DNA from: an uncultured Succinivibrio sp.
GTDB taxonomy: Bacteria > Pseudomonadota > Gammaproteobacteria > Enterobacterales > Succinivibrionaceae
Reading direction: 5' to 3'
Assembly (NCBI GenBank): GCA_934218695.1
Contig: CAKQDA010000014.1
Span: 1 to 48,328 of the forward strand
DNA length: 48,328 nt
Part shown: positions 41,147 to 48,328 of the stretch, piece after piece
How positions within the stretch are numbered: the first letter of the stretch is position 1
Layout of the letters: every line of letters begins with the position of its first letter
Notes under the pieces: model-generated
Told to the model about the DNA's origin: nothing
Database searches by the model: none
Seen by the model: the letters and a program-made list of their open reading frames with translations, nothing else
Translations under genes and position numbers: made by a program

Positions 41147-43105
41147 TTAATCGAGAAAACCTCTCAATCCCTGTGATCTGCAAGGGTGACGAAGCTTACG
41201 CAGAGCTTTTGCCTCAATCTGACGAATACGCTCACGTGTTACACCAAACTGACGACCAACTTCCTCTAATGTATGATCTGATGGCATTCCTATGCCAAAG
41301 CGCATACGCAGAACCTGAGCTTCTCTAGGAGGCATCTCATCGAGCACACCGTTGATGGCATTCTTTAAACTCTCTGATGTGGCAGCTTCTGCTGGAACAA
41401 CAATTGAGCTGTCCTCAATAAAATCTCCTAAATGTGAGTCGTCATCATCACCTACAGGAGTTTCAAGTGAAATAGGCTCTTTTGCAATCTTCATTACCTT
41501 GCGGATCTTCTCCTCAGGTAAGCCCATCTTTGACGCAAGTTCCTCAGGTGTAGGTTCTCTACCCTTTTCCTGCAGCATCTGACGGGAAATTCTGTTGAGC
41601 TTATTGATAGTTTCAATCATATGAACTGGTATACGGATAGTACGGGCCTGATCGGCGATAGATCTTGTGATTGCCTGTCTAATCCACCAAGTAGCATAGG
41701 TTGAGAACTTGTAACCGCGACGGTATTCAAACTTGTCAACAGCCTTCATCAGACCAATATTGCCTTCCTGAATAAGATCCAGGAACTGAAGTCCGCGATT
41801 GGTGTATTTCTTGGCAATGGAAATCACAAGACGAAGATTGGCCTCAACCATTTCCTTCTTGGCTTTCTTTGCCATAGCATCACCCATCATAATTCTTCGT
41901 GACAAATCACGAAGACGAGCAATGTTGATACCAGAATCATCTTCAATTTCTTTTAATGATTCTACGCACTTCAAGATTTCTGCTTCATAATCTTTGAGTT
42001 TTGTAGCATAAGGCTTCTTAACCTTAACGGCCTTCTCGAACCAATCCATGTTAGAAACAGTTTCTGTTTCGTTATAGTACTTCTTGAGTTCGTCTATCTT
42101 CATGCCACAGCGACCGACTGCAATCTCACGCACTCTTCTGTCCTGACGCTTAACACGATCCATCATGTCGTGCATCTTGCGAAGCAGGCTTTCCAACTGA
42201 GAAGGTACAATCTTGAAAGTTTTAAAGATCTCCACTAATTTTTCGAGTTCTTTTTTGTACTTCTTATCAGTAGTAGATTTCTGTCTTGCTGCAGTTACCT
42301 TATCAAACTGAACGCGAAGTTCCGTAAAGCGCTTTCTGGTTTCTTCAGGATCTGGTCCAGAATCAGTTGGAGATTCGGCACTGTCATCTGTATCATCAAG
42401 ATCGTCATCAGCATCATCACCTACTTCATCTTTCTTAGATGCTTTTGATGCCTTTTTGCCTTTCTTTGATTCTTTCTTATCAAGATCTAAAGACTCATCT
42501 TCCTCATCTAAAGCCTCAAGCTCCTTATCGAGCTCTGCTTCAGCCTTTTCGTCTATGGCAATATCAGCACCATCTTCCGCTTCCTGAGAATTTGGATCTG
42601 CAAATCCATTGATGATATCTCCAAGCTTAATCTCTGAGTCTGGATCAAGGGTCTGCTCATAGCGGGAGAACAGTTCTTCCATAGCCTGAGGATACTCAAC
42701 AAGACACAGCTGAACCTCATTAGTCCCCTTTTCGATGCGTTTTGAAATTTCGATTTCGTCTTTTCTTGTTAAAAGAGAAACGTTACCCATTTCGCGCATA
42801 TACATACGAACAGGATCTGTTGTTCTGCCGATATCAACTGAACTATCCAGCTGGTTTGCTACAATCTCAACATCCTCTGAATCAGTCTGCGAGTTGCCAT
42901 TTAAAAGAATATCATCAGCCTCAGGAGGGGTTTCACATACATTGATACCCATATCAATGAATGTCTGAATGAAAACAGACAGTTGATCGCCACTGATTAT
43001 ATCAGGAGGGATCAAATCATTAATCTCGTCAATGGTTAGATAGCCCTGATCCTTTCCTTTTGCAATTAACTGTTTAAATTCTGTACTTGCTGAATTGTTA
43101 TCCAT
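41147..43105 (-). CDS. rpoD: RNA polymerase primary sigma factor RpoD (sigma-70)
   Basis: The housekeeping sigma factor (652 residues; E. coli 613). Order of domains: region 1.1 ([20 protein letters not shown], from residue 9), region 1.2 ([11 protein letters not shown], about 96), a large non-conserved acidic and lysine-rich insert (about 175-260), region 2 ([20 protein letters not shown] and [13 protein letters not shown], about 420-460), region 3, and region 4 ([21 protein letters not shown] near the C-terminus). The start at 43105 fits the family N-terminus; the frame open to 43177 lacks a ribosome site. It follows yebC by 135 bases. dnaG and rpsU, often beside rpoD, are not here. Confidence 0.96.
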   Translation of the reverse strand: MDNNSASTEFKQLIAKGKDQGYLTIDEINDLIPPDIISGDQLSVFIQTFIDMGINVCETPPEADDILLNGNSQTDSEDVEIVANQLDSSVDIGRTTDPVRMYMREMGNVSLLTRKDEIEISKRIEKGTNEVQLCLVEYPQAMEELFSRYEQTLDPDSEIKLGDIINGFADPNSQEAEDGADIAIDEKAEAELDKELEALDEEDESLDLDKKESKKGKKASKASKKDEVGDDADDDLDDTDDSAESPTDSGPDPEETRKRFTELRVQFDKVTAARQKSTTDKKYKKELEKLVEIFKTFKIVPSQLESLLRKMHDMMDRVKRQDRRVREIAVGRCGMKIDELKKYYNETETVSNMDWFEKAVKVKKPYATKLKDYEAEILKCVESLKEIEDDSGINIARLRDLSRRIMMGDAMAKKAKKEMVEANLRLVISIAKKYTNRGLQFLDLIQEGNIGLMKAVDKFEYRRGYKFSTYATWWIRQAITRSIADQARTIRIPVHMIETINKLNRISRQMLQEKGREPTPEELASKMGLPEEKIRKVMKIAKEPISLETPVGDDDDSHLGDFIEDSSIVVPAEAATSESLKNAINGVLDEMPPREAQVLRMRFGIGMPSDHTLEEVGRQFGVTRERIRQIEAKALRKLRHPCRSQGLRGFLD

Positions 43106-43240
43106 TATTATAATTTTCCTAGACGATGCTGTCGTAACAAACGCAAATGGGTAAGAGTATAACTCTTGCCCATTCAACTAAATATATATAGGTTATGAAT
43201 ACCAAAAAAGCAAAAAATTTTTTTAAATTTTTTCTCTTTT

Positions 43241-43999
43241 TTAGTCTAGCTCAACGTCATCAGGGAATGATGCGTTATGGTAAACGTTCTGAACATCATC
43301 AAGATCTTCTAAAGCGTCGATCATGCGCATGCACTTTGCAGCATTATCTGCATCAAGTTCTGCTTCTGTTGATGGAACCATAGAAACTTCAGCGTTTGTT
43401 GGCTTGATACCCTTAGCTTCAAAAGCTTCAACCACATCAGCAAATGCTTCTGGAGCAGTATAAACATCAATTGACCCGTCATCATTGGTTACGATATCGT
43501 CGGCACCGGCTTCAAGTCCGATTTCCATTGCCTGCTCTTCATCAACAGGCATCTTGCCATCTTCATCCTGAGCAAAGCTTATAACACCTTTCTTGGTGAA
43601 CAGGTAACCTACAGATCCTGAAGTACCTAAATTACCACCGAACTTGGTGAATGCATGACGAACATCTGAAGCTGTACGATTGTGGTTATCAGTCATGCAC
43701 TCAACCATAACTGCTACACCACCAACACCATAACCTTCATAAGTGATATTCTCTAAGTCAGCACCATCACCACCGCCAATACCACGCTCGACAGCACGTT
43801 TGATGGTATCACGAGTCATATTCTGTGCCAAAGCTGCAACAACAGCAGAACGCAGACGAGGGTTGCTTGACTCATCACCACCACCCATGCGTGCAGCAGT
43901 TGTAATTTCACGAATTAATTTGGTAAAAACCTTACCACGTTTTGCGTCCTGGGCTGCCTTACGGAAACGGATATTAGCCCATTTTGAATGACCTGACAT
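43241..43999 (-). CDS. yebC: YebC/PmpR family regulatory or translation-associated protein
   Basis: 252 residues (usual 240-250). The N-terminus [20 protein letters not shown] is diagnostic, followed by [47 protein letters not shown] and [13 protein letters not shown]. Family members act as DNA-binding regulators or, as recently proposed, help ribosomes at proline stretches (family knowledge; the role here is untested). TAGGAG precedes the start. It follows aspS by 27 bases, the same order as in E. coli. Confidence 0.94.
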   Translation of the reverse strand: MSGHSKWANIRFRKAAQDAKRGKVFTKLIREITTAARMGGGDESSNPRLRSAVVAALAQNMTRDTIKRAVERGIGGGDGADLENITYEGYGVGGVAVMVECMTDNHNRTASDVRHAFTKFGGNLGTSGSVGYLFTKKGVISFAQDEDGKMPVDEEQAMEIGLEAGADDIVTNDDGSIDVYTAPEAFADVVEAFEAKGIKPTNAEVSMVPSTEAELDADNAAKCMRMIDALEDLDDVQNVYHNASFPDDVELD

Positions 44000-44026
44000 T
44001 TTTATCTCCTAAATGAACGCACTGCG

Positions 44027-45796
44027 TTATTTTTCAAAATCAGTAACAGAAATTGCAAGATCTCTTAATGCATCTTCACTTGCAACATTTGGTGCATCAG
44101 TCATTAAGCATGCAGCAGCTGTTGTCTTAGGGAATGCAATAACATCACGAATATTATCAGTACCAGTCAACAGCATGGTCACACGGTCAAGACCGAATGC
44201 AAGACCTGCATGTGGAGGAGCACCAAATGATAGAGCATCAAGCAAGAAGCCAAATTTTTCTCTAGCCTCTTCTTTAGAAATACCTAATACTGTAAATACA
44301 GCATTCTGCATATCCTCGTCATAAATACGAACTGATCCGCCACCTGACTCATAACCATTGATTACAAGATCATAGGCATCAGCATAAACAGACATTGGAT
44401 CGGCGATTAACTGCTCAGGAGTTACATCCTTTGGAGCTGTAAATGGATGGTGCATTGCTGTAAGTCCGGCTTCCTCAGTCATCTCGAACATTGGGAAATC
44501 AACAACCCACAGAGCTTTGTAGCCATCTGCAACGAGGTTCATGTCACGAGCAGCCTTAATACGCAGAGAGCCTATTGCTGTAGCAGTCTTAACTCTCTTA
44601 CCGCAACAGATAAAGACAATATCACCGGTCTTTGCTTCAGACAGCTTGACTAAATCTAAAAGCTCCTGTTCTGTTACATGCTTGCCAATTGAAGACTTAA
44701 GCCCCTGTGCACCTGCATTAAGATCATTTACCTTAATGTAGATAAGGCCAGAAGCACCAAGTTTCTTGACGTAATCAGTATACTCATCGATCTTCTTTCT
44801 GGTTAAATCAGAACCGCCAGGCAGAGCAAAAGCAATTACTCTGCTGTCCTTGTCGTTGGCAGGCTCTGATAAAACTTTGAACTCTGAGTTTACAACAGCC
44901 TTGTCAACAAGCTTTAATTCGAAAGGAATTCTTAAATCAGGCTTGTCTGAACCGAATCTGTCCATAGCCTCTTCCCATTTCATAACAGGAAGTTTGCCCA
45001 AATCAACATTCTTGATGCTCTTGAACAGTTCTCGCATCATCTCTTCCATGATGTCACGAACGTCCTGAGAAGTCATAAAAGAGGTCTCAACATCAATCTG
45101 AGTAAACTCAGGCTGCCTATCAGCTCTTAAATCCTCATCTCTAAAACACTTTACGATCTGATAGTAACGGTCATATCCTGCAATCATCAAAAGCTGTTTG
45201 AACAGCTGTGGAGACTGAGGAAGTGCATAGAACTTGCCGTGATGAATACGTGATGGAACAAGATAATCACGGGCACCTTCGGGAGTAGCCTTGGTTAACA
45301 TTGGAGTTTCGATATCCAGAAAACCATTCTCATCAAGGAAATGCCTTACAAAATGAGTGATCTTTGCTCTGGTTACTAGTTTTTCAACCATTTCTGGACG
45401 GCGTAAATCAAGATATCTGTATCTTAAGCGCTGTTCTTCAGAGTTATCCTGATTAAAGTCTAAAGGAAGGACTCCGGCTTTGTTGAAGATCTTAAGCTCT
45501 TTGGCGTAAACTTCAATCTCACCTGTAGCCATCTTTTTATTGACCTGATCTTCTGGGCGAGCCTTTACAGTTCCCTTTACACAGATACAGTACTCATTTC
45601 TCAAAGTAGATGCCAGAGCATGAACAGCCTCGTTGTCAGGCTCAAAAACAACCTGAACAATACCGGTTCTGTCTCGTAAATCGATAAAAATCAGACCGCC
45701 AAGATCACGTCTGCGGTTAACCCAACCGCATAAGGTAACCTCGCTGTCTTTACTGGTTAAATTTACATTACCACAGTAAATTGAACGCATTGACAT
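44027..45796 (-). CDS. aspS: Aspartyl-tRNA synthetase
   Basis: Charges tRNA-Asp (589 residues; E. coli 590). An N-terminal OB-fold anticodon-binding domain ([23 protein letters not shown]) leads to the class II core: motif 1 region ([19 protein letters not shown]), motif 2 ([20 protein letters not shown]) and motif 3 ([19 protein letters not shown]), with the bacterial GAD insertion between motifs 2 and 3. AGAGG lies six bases before the start at 45796; the longer frame to 45892 is not used. It heads an aspS-yebC unit. Confidence 0.96.
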   Translation of the reverse strand: MSMRSIYCGNVNLTSKDSEVTLCGWVNRRRDLGGLIFIDLRDRTGIVQVVFEPDNEAVHALASTLRNEYCICVKGTVKARPEDQVNKKMATGEIEVYAKELKIFNKAGVLPLDFNQDNSEEQRLRYRYLDLRRPEMVEKLVTRAKITHFVRHFLDENGFLDIETPMLTKATPEGARDYLVPSRIHHGKFYALPQSPQLFKQLLMIAGYDRYYQIVKCFRDEDLRADRQPEFTQIDVETSFMTSQDVRDIMEEMMRELFKSIKNVDLGKLPVMKWEEAMDRFGSDKPDLRIPFELKLVDKAVVNSEFKVLSEPANDKDSRVIAFALPGGSDLTRKKIDEYTDYVKKLGASGLIYIKVNDLNAGAQGLKSSIGKHVTEQELLDLVKLSEAKTGDIVFICCGKRVKTATAIGSLRIKAARDMNLVADGYKALWVVDFPMFEMTEEAGLTAMHHPFTAPKDVTPEQLIADPMSVYADAYDLVINGYESGGGSVRIYDEDMQNAVFTVLGISKEEAREKFGFLLDALSFGAPPHAGLAFGLDRVTMLLTGTDNIRDVIAFPKTTAAACLMTDAPNVASEDALRDLAISVTDFEK

Positions 45797-46336
45797 AAAA
45801 AAGCCTCTTTTATTTAGGGCATCAATAGCTTTCTGTGTAAATGTTATATGAAGAAAAATTTTTAGATATTTTTCTTTATATTTATTGCACAAAAAATCGT
45901 TTCCCTTTCATAAGAAAGGAAAATTAACATTGATTACTTGTCTTAAAAATGCGTACATTATATGAAATTTGCCTTTTGTAGGCAATATCAAAACATTTTT
46001 ACAAAGCCACTATCTCTGTTGTACAAAGGATTTCTGTACGAAAAAGAGTTCTTTAATGCACCATAATGATCTGAGTCATTCTGAGATTTTTTTTAACAAG
46101 CTCTTTTCACAAATGAGCATTCTCTACGTTTTTAATGAGAGATTCGCAAATGACTGATCTTTTGCTACTGAATGCATTGTCTGAATAATTTCCACTTAAA
46201 ACTTGCAGCTTTCACAAGCAAGAAAAATCATAACTGTGAAAAAATACGGAAATAACCGCTTTTTACAGTAAATATCCATCATAAACCTACAAAGTCAGTC
46301 CTCTTTTTTATACAATATCTGTTAGGAGGAGTTAGT
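45797..46336. other. Divergent promoter region of aspS and a binding-protein gene
   Basis: 540 bases without a supported gene. A stem-forming sequence (TTTCC...GGAAA, about 45900-45922) lies before aspS. Two CTGAG copies within a short dyad precede a T run near 46070-46095. Neither could be tied to a known RNA or operator. Confidence 0.4.
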
Positions 46337-47155
46337 ATGTTCCAAACTTTAAAAAATACATTTCGGTCAGTGGCTGTTTGTTCTTTAGCTGTTGTGTGTT
46401 CTTTATCGTCCGCATATGCAGATGAATCTAAAAACGCAACTTTGGATAAAACTTTAAATGTGGGTTGTGAAGGTGCATTCGCTCCTTTCACCTATATTGA
46501 TGATCAGGGTAATATCACCGGTTTTGATATTGACCTGATTAAGGCAATTGGTAAAGATCTAGGATATAACGTAAAGATCAACGTAATGCCATTTGACGGT
46601 TTAATTCCTTCTTTGATGACAGGAAATATTGATCTCATAATTTCTGGTTTTACTATTTCTGAAGAAAGAGCAAAAAAAGTAGATTTTTCTGATCCGTACT
46701 ACCTGTGTGGAATGAGTTACGTCATTGAAAAGAAAAATGTTCAAAAATATGATACATATGAAAAGTTAGATGGCCATCCTATTTGCACACAGCTTGCTGC
46801 AACTGGCACTAACTTTACTCAGAAATTTCTAAAAAAGTCAAAAGACAAAATCTTTAACACTCCTCCTGAGACATATATTGAATTAGGAAACGGAAGCTGT
46901 CTTGCAGCAATTCACGACAAACCGGTAAACGATTTTTTCCTGACAAAAGATACCTCCGGTAAATTTACATCTATCGAAATCAAAAAGCATATCGATAAAG
47001 AGTATTATGGTATTGCAGTACAAAAAGGTAATAAGGAACTCTTAGAGATCATTAACAGAGGTCTAAAGCAGGTCGAAGAAAACGGTGTCTTTGAAAAAAT
47101 CAGTATTGAGTGGTTTGGTAACAATATTCTGGATTCATTAAAAGAATCAGAATAA
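46337..47155 (+). CDS. Periplasmic amino-acid-binding protein (SBP family 3)
   Basis: 272 residues. A strong ribosome site (GGAGG) precedes the ATG. The signal peptide ends SSAYA (about residue 28). The mature protein has the family-3 signature GFDIDLIKAIGKDLGYNV (about 62-79), FDGLIPSLMTGNIDLIISGFTISEERAKKVDFSDPYY-type continuity, and the closing IEWFGNN. Relatives bind polar amino acids such as glutamine, arginine or cystine; the ligand cannot be read. No permease or ATPase gene is adjacent. A terminator follows directly, so it is a single-gene unit serving a transporter elsewhere. Confidence 0.9.
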   Translation: MFQTLKNTFRSVAVCSLAVVCSLSSAYADESKNATLDKTLNVGCEGAFAPFTYIDDQGNITGFDIDLIKAIGKDLGYNVKINVMPFDGLIPSLMTGNIDLIISGFTISEERAKKVDFSDPYYLCGMSYVIEKKNVQKYDTYEKLDGHPICTQLAATGTNFTQKFLKKSKDKIFNTPPETYIELGNGSCLAAIHDKPVNDFFLTKDTSGKFTSIEIKKHIDKEYYGIAVQKGNKELLEIINRGLKQVEENGVFEKISIEWFGNNILDSLKESE

Positions 47156-47176
47156 TCTGACTTAATTCAATTAGTT

Positions 47177-47205
47177 AAAAAAGCGGACTGAATGTCCGCT
47201 TTTTT
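47177..47205. terminator. Bidirectional rho-independent terminator
   Basis: AAAAAAGCGGAC (47177-47188) pairs with GTCCGCTTTTTT (47194-47205) with a five-base loop. It ends the binding-protein gene and may serve the convergent gene too. Confidence 0.9.
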
Positions 47206-47330
47206 ATTGAGAATAATGTAGGCAGTAAATAAAACTTAAAGAAAAGATGGATATGAGAAGAACCTTTGTAAAAATATCTCTTAATTTACGCTCTACAGTC
47301 CTTTAAACAGTAGCAGTAAAGCAAAATGAG

Positions 47331-48107
47331 CTAAAGGTCTGATGGAACTGAAAACCATTTCTGGCTAATTGCATCAATTTCACGAGTACTCATAAGATAT
47401 TCCAATCCGGTATTTATTCTATTTAAAAGATCTTCCTTATTGTCGCCAACAGCAATTCTATATTCAACTTCGTTGGTATCCTTAACATCTTTGACTGTGA
47501 GTTTTCTTAAATGATGCTTATTAATGTAGTAATACATACTTGATTTACTGTCAATAAAAGTGTGACACTGTTCCTTATATAAACCTGAAAAGGCATCCTC
47601 AGAACTTGCGTAAATCATAATAATTGAATTCTTATAATTAGCTCGAATATACTTTAAAACGTCCGGCTTGTCAGTTACGCAGAATTTAATTCCCCTGATA
47701 GACAGAACATCATTATATTTTTGAGTCAGATTGTTTTTTACAGCATAGACCAGTTTATTTTTAAAATATGGAAAACTGAAATTGGAATTTAGCTGATTTT
47801 CTTTTAAATTTGGATTAAACGGAGCGACAACAATGTCAACGGTACCACGTCTTAAAGAATCCTGAAGAGCATAGAAAGGAATTGTTCTGAATTCAACATT
47901 AACATCTAATGAATTAGCAACAGCACGTATAACATCGACACTAAAACCATTTAATTCGCCGATATCATTAGTCATTGAAAAAGGTGCACTGTAACCGTCT
48001 ACACCGACATAAATGGTGGAGAGATCTCGATTTGCGTAATTAAAAATCCCCACAGATATAATTACAAAAGCTACAATAATTACTATTAAATTTAAAAATC
48101 TAATCAA
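47331..48107 (-). CDS. Membrane-anchored family-3 solute-binding protein
   Basis: 258 residues from a TTG start with AGGAG six bases upstream. Residues about 5-24 form one hydrophobic span (LNLIVIIVAFVIISVGIFNY) without a clear cleavage site, so the protein may stay anchored to the inner membrane with its domain in the periplasm. The domain is family 3: GFSVDVIRAVANSLDVNVEF (about 54-73), FYALQDSLRRGTVDIVVAPF, and a terminal AISQKWFSVPSDL. It is diverged from the neighbour at 46337. No permease is adjacent. It could be an orphan binding protein or a sensor-like subunit; the ligand is unknown. Confidence 0.82.
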   Translation of the reverse strand: MIRFLNLIVIIVAFVIISVGIFNYANRDLSTIYVGVDGYSAPFSMTNDIGELNGFSVDVIRAVANSLDVNVEFRTIPFYALQDSLRRGTVDIVVAPFNPNLKENQLNSNFSFPYFKNKLVYAVKNNLTQKYNDVLSIRGIKFCVTDKPDVLKYIRANYKNSIIMIYASSEDAFSGLYKEQCHTFIDSKSSMYYYINKHHLRKLTVKDVKDTNEVEYRIAVGDNKEDLLNRINTGLEYLMSTREIDAISQKWFSVPSDL

Positions 48108-48234
48108 AATAGGCTCCTAACACAATTTCTTTTAGTATAAGCTAAGAACACACTCTAATAATCTGACAGAGCGACAATTTTAGAAAATTAAATTTAATAC
48201 AAAAGAAAAACGAAATTACTGTACTGCAGAAATG

Positions 48235-48258
48235 AAAAAACCCGAACAAATGTTCGGG
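48235..48258 (-). terminator. Terminator after tRNA-Asp
   Basis: CCCGAACA (48241-48248) pairs with TGTTCGGG (48251-48258). On the minus strand six U follow. It lies 14 bases beyond the tRNA CCA end. Confidence 0.88.
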
Positions 48259-48272
48259 CCTCAAATGATAAG

Positions 48273-48328
48273 TGGCGGAACGGACGGGGATCGAACCCGC
48301 GACCTCCTGCGTGACAGGCAGGCATTCT
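48273..48328 (-). tRNA. tRNA-Asp (anticodon GTC), 5' part outside the window
   Basis: The 3' 56 bases are present: anticodon stem CCTGC/GCAGG with loop CTGTCAC (anticodon GTC), variable loop AGGTC, T arm CGGGTTCGATCCCCG, 3' acceptor strand, discriminator G and encoded CCA (48273-48275). The D arm and 5' acceptor strand are cut by the window edge. Confidence 0.93.

Noticed and set aside
45969..46157. Plus-strand frame of 62 codons in the aspS upstream region
   Set aside because: No ribosome site and a Cys/His/Phe-rich, non-coding-like composition.

Overview
The window reads as chromosomal DNA of a low-GC gammaproteobacterium, most likely in or near the Succinivibrionaceae (Succinivibrio-like). 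The reasons are gammaproteobacterial gene neighbourhoods (yfbV/pta, ygiM-ygiF-glnE, aspS-yebC), AT-rich intergenic DNA, sugar-centred genes, and a CRISPR repeat of the Cas12a type, an effector family known from Succinivibrio. The genus is an inference, because no rRNA gene is present.

Layout. 1-6.1 kb: a large type Va autotransporter on the minus strand, a decayed transposase and a possible 39-codon membrane peptide. 6.1-10.8 kb: a sugar ABC importer of the YtfQRT-YjfF type (minus). 11.3-16.3 kb: a frameshifted nuclease-like remnant, yfbV, pta, a YfcH-type epimerase and an AraD-type 4-epimerase. 16.3-21.6 kb: an alanine/glycine:sodium symporter, a LacI-family repressor, umuC, an AlkD-like protein and a small GNAT protein. 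21.6-22.5 kb: tRNA-Ser(CGA), then a gene-free stretch holding a two-repeat array whose repeats match Cas12a (type V-A) direct repeats, with no cas gene in the window. 22.5-28.4 kb: meso-DAP dehydrogenase and galE-galT-galK with a divergent GalR-like repressor. 28.5-35.4 kb: a lipid A acyltransferase, a lipoprotein, glnE, ygiF, ygiM and tRNA-Thr(CGT). 35.4-39.9 kb: a small membrane protein and a two-partner secretion pair (TpsB, TpsA), the TpsA with an acidic tandem-repeat tail. 40-46 kb: glk, rpoD, yebC and aspS. 46.3-48.3 kb: two orphan family-3 solute-binding proteins and the 3' part of tRNA-Asp(GTC).

How the genes fit together. Galactose enters the Leloir pathway through galK, galT and galE, and glk phosphorylates glucose. 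The same 12-bp operator core lies upstream of the ABC importer, the AraD-like epimerase and the LacI repressor gene, with a weaker copy upstream of pta. This suggests one pentose/furanose regulon, and the importer may carry L-arabinofuranose rather than, or as well as, galactofuranose. A perfect 18-bp palindrome between galE and galR is the likely GalR operator. Surface biology is prominent: one classical autotransporter and one two-partner secretion system.

The most unusual item is the minimal, cas-less type V-A CRISPR array at 21982-22081: one intact repeat, one 28-nt spacer and one degenerate terminal repeat.
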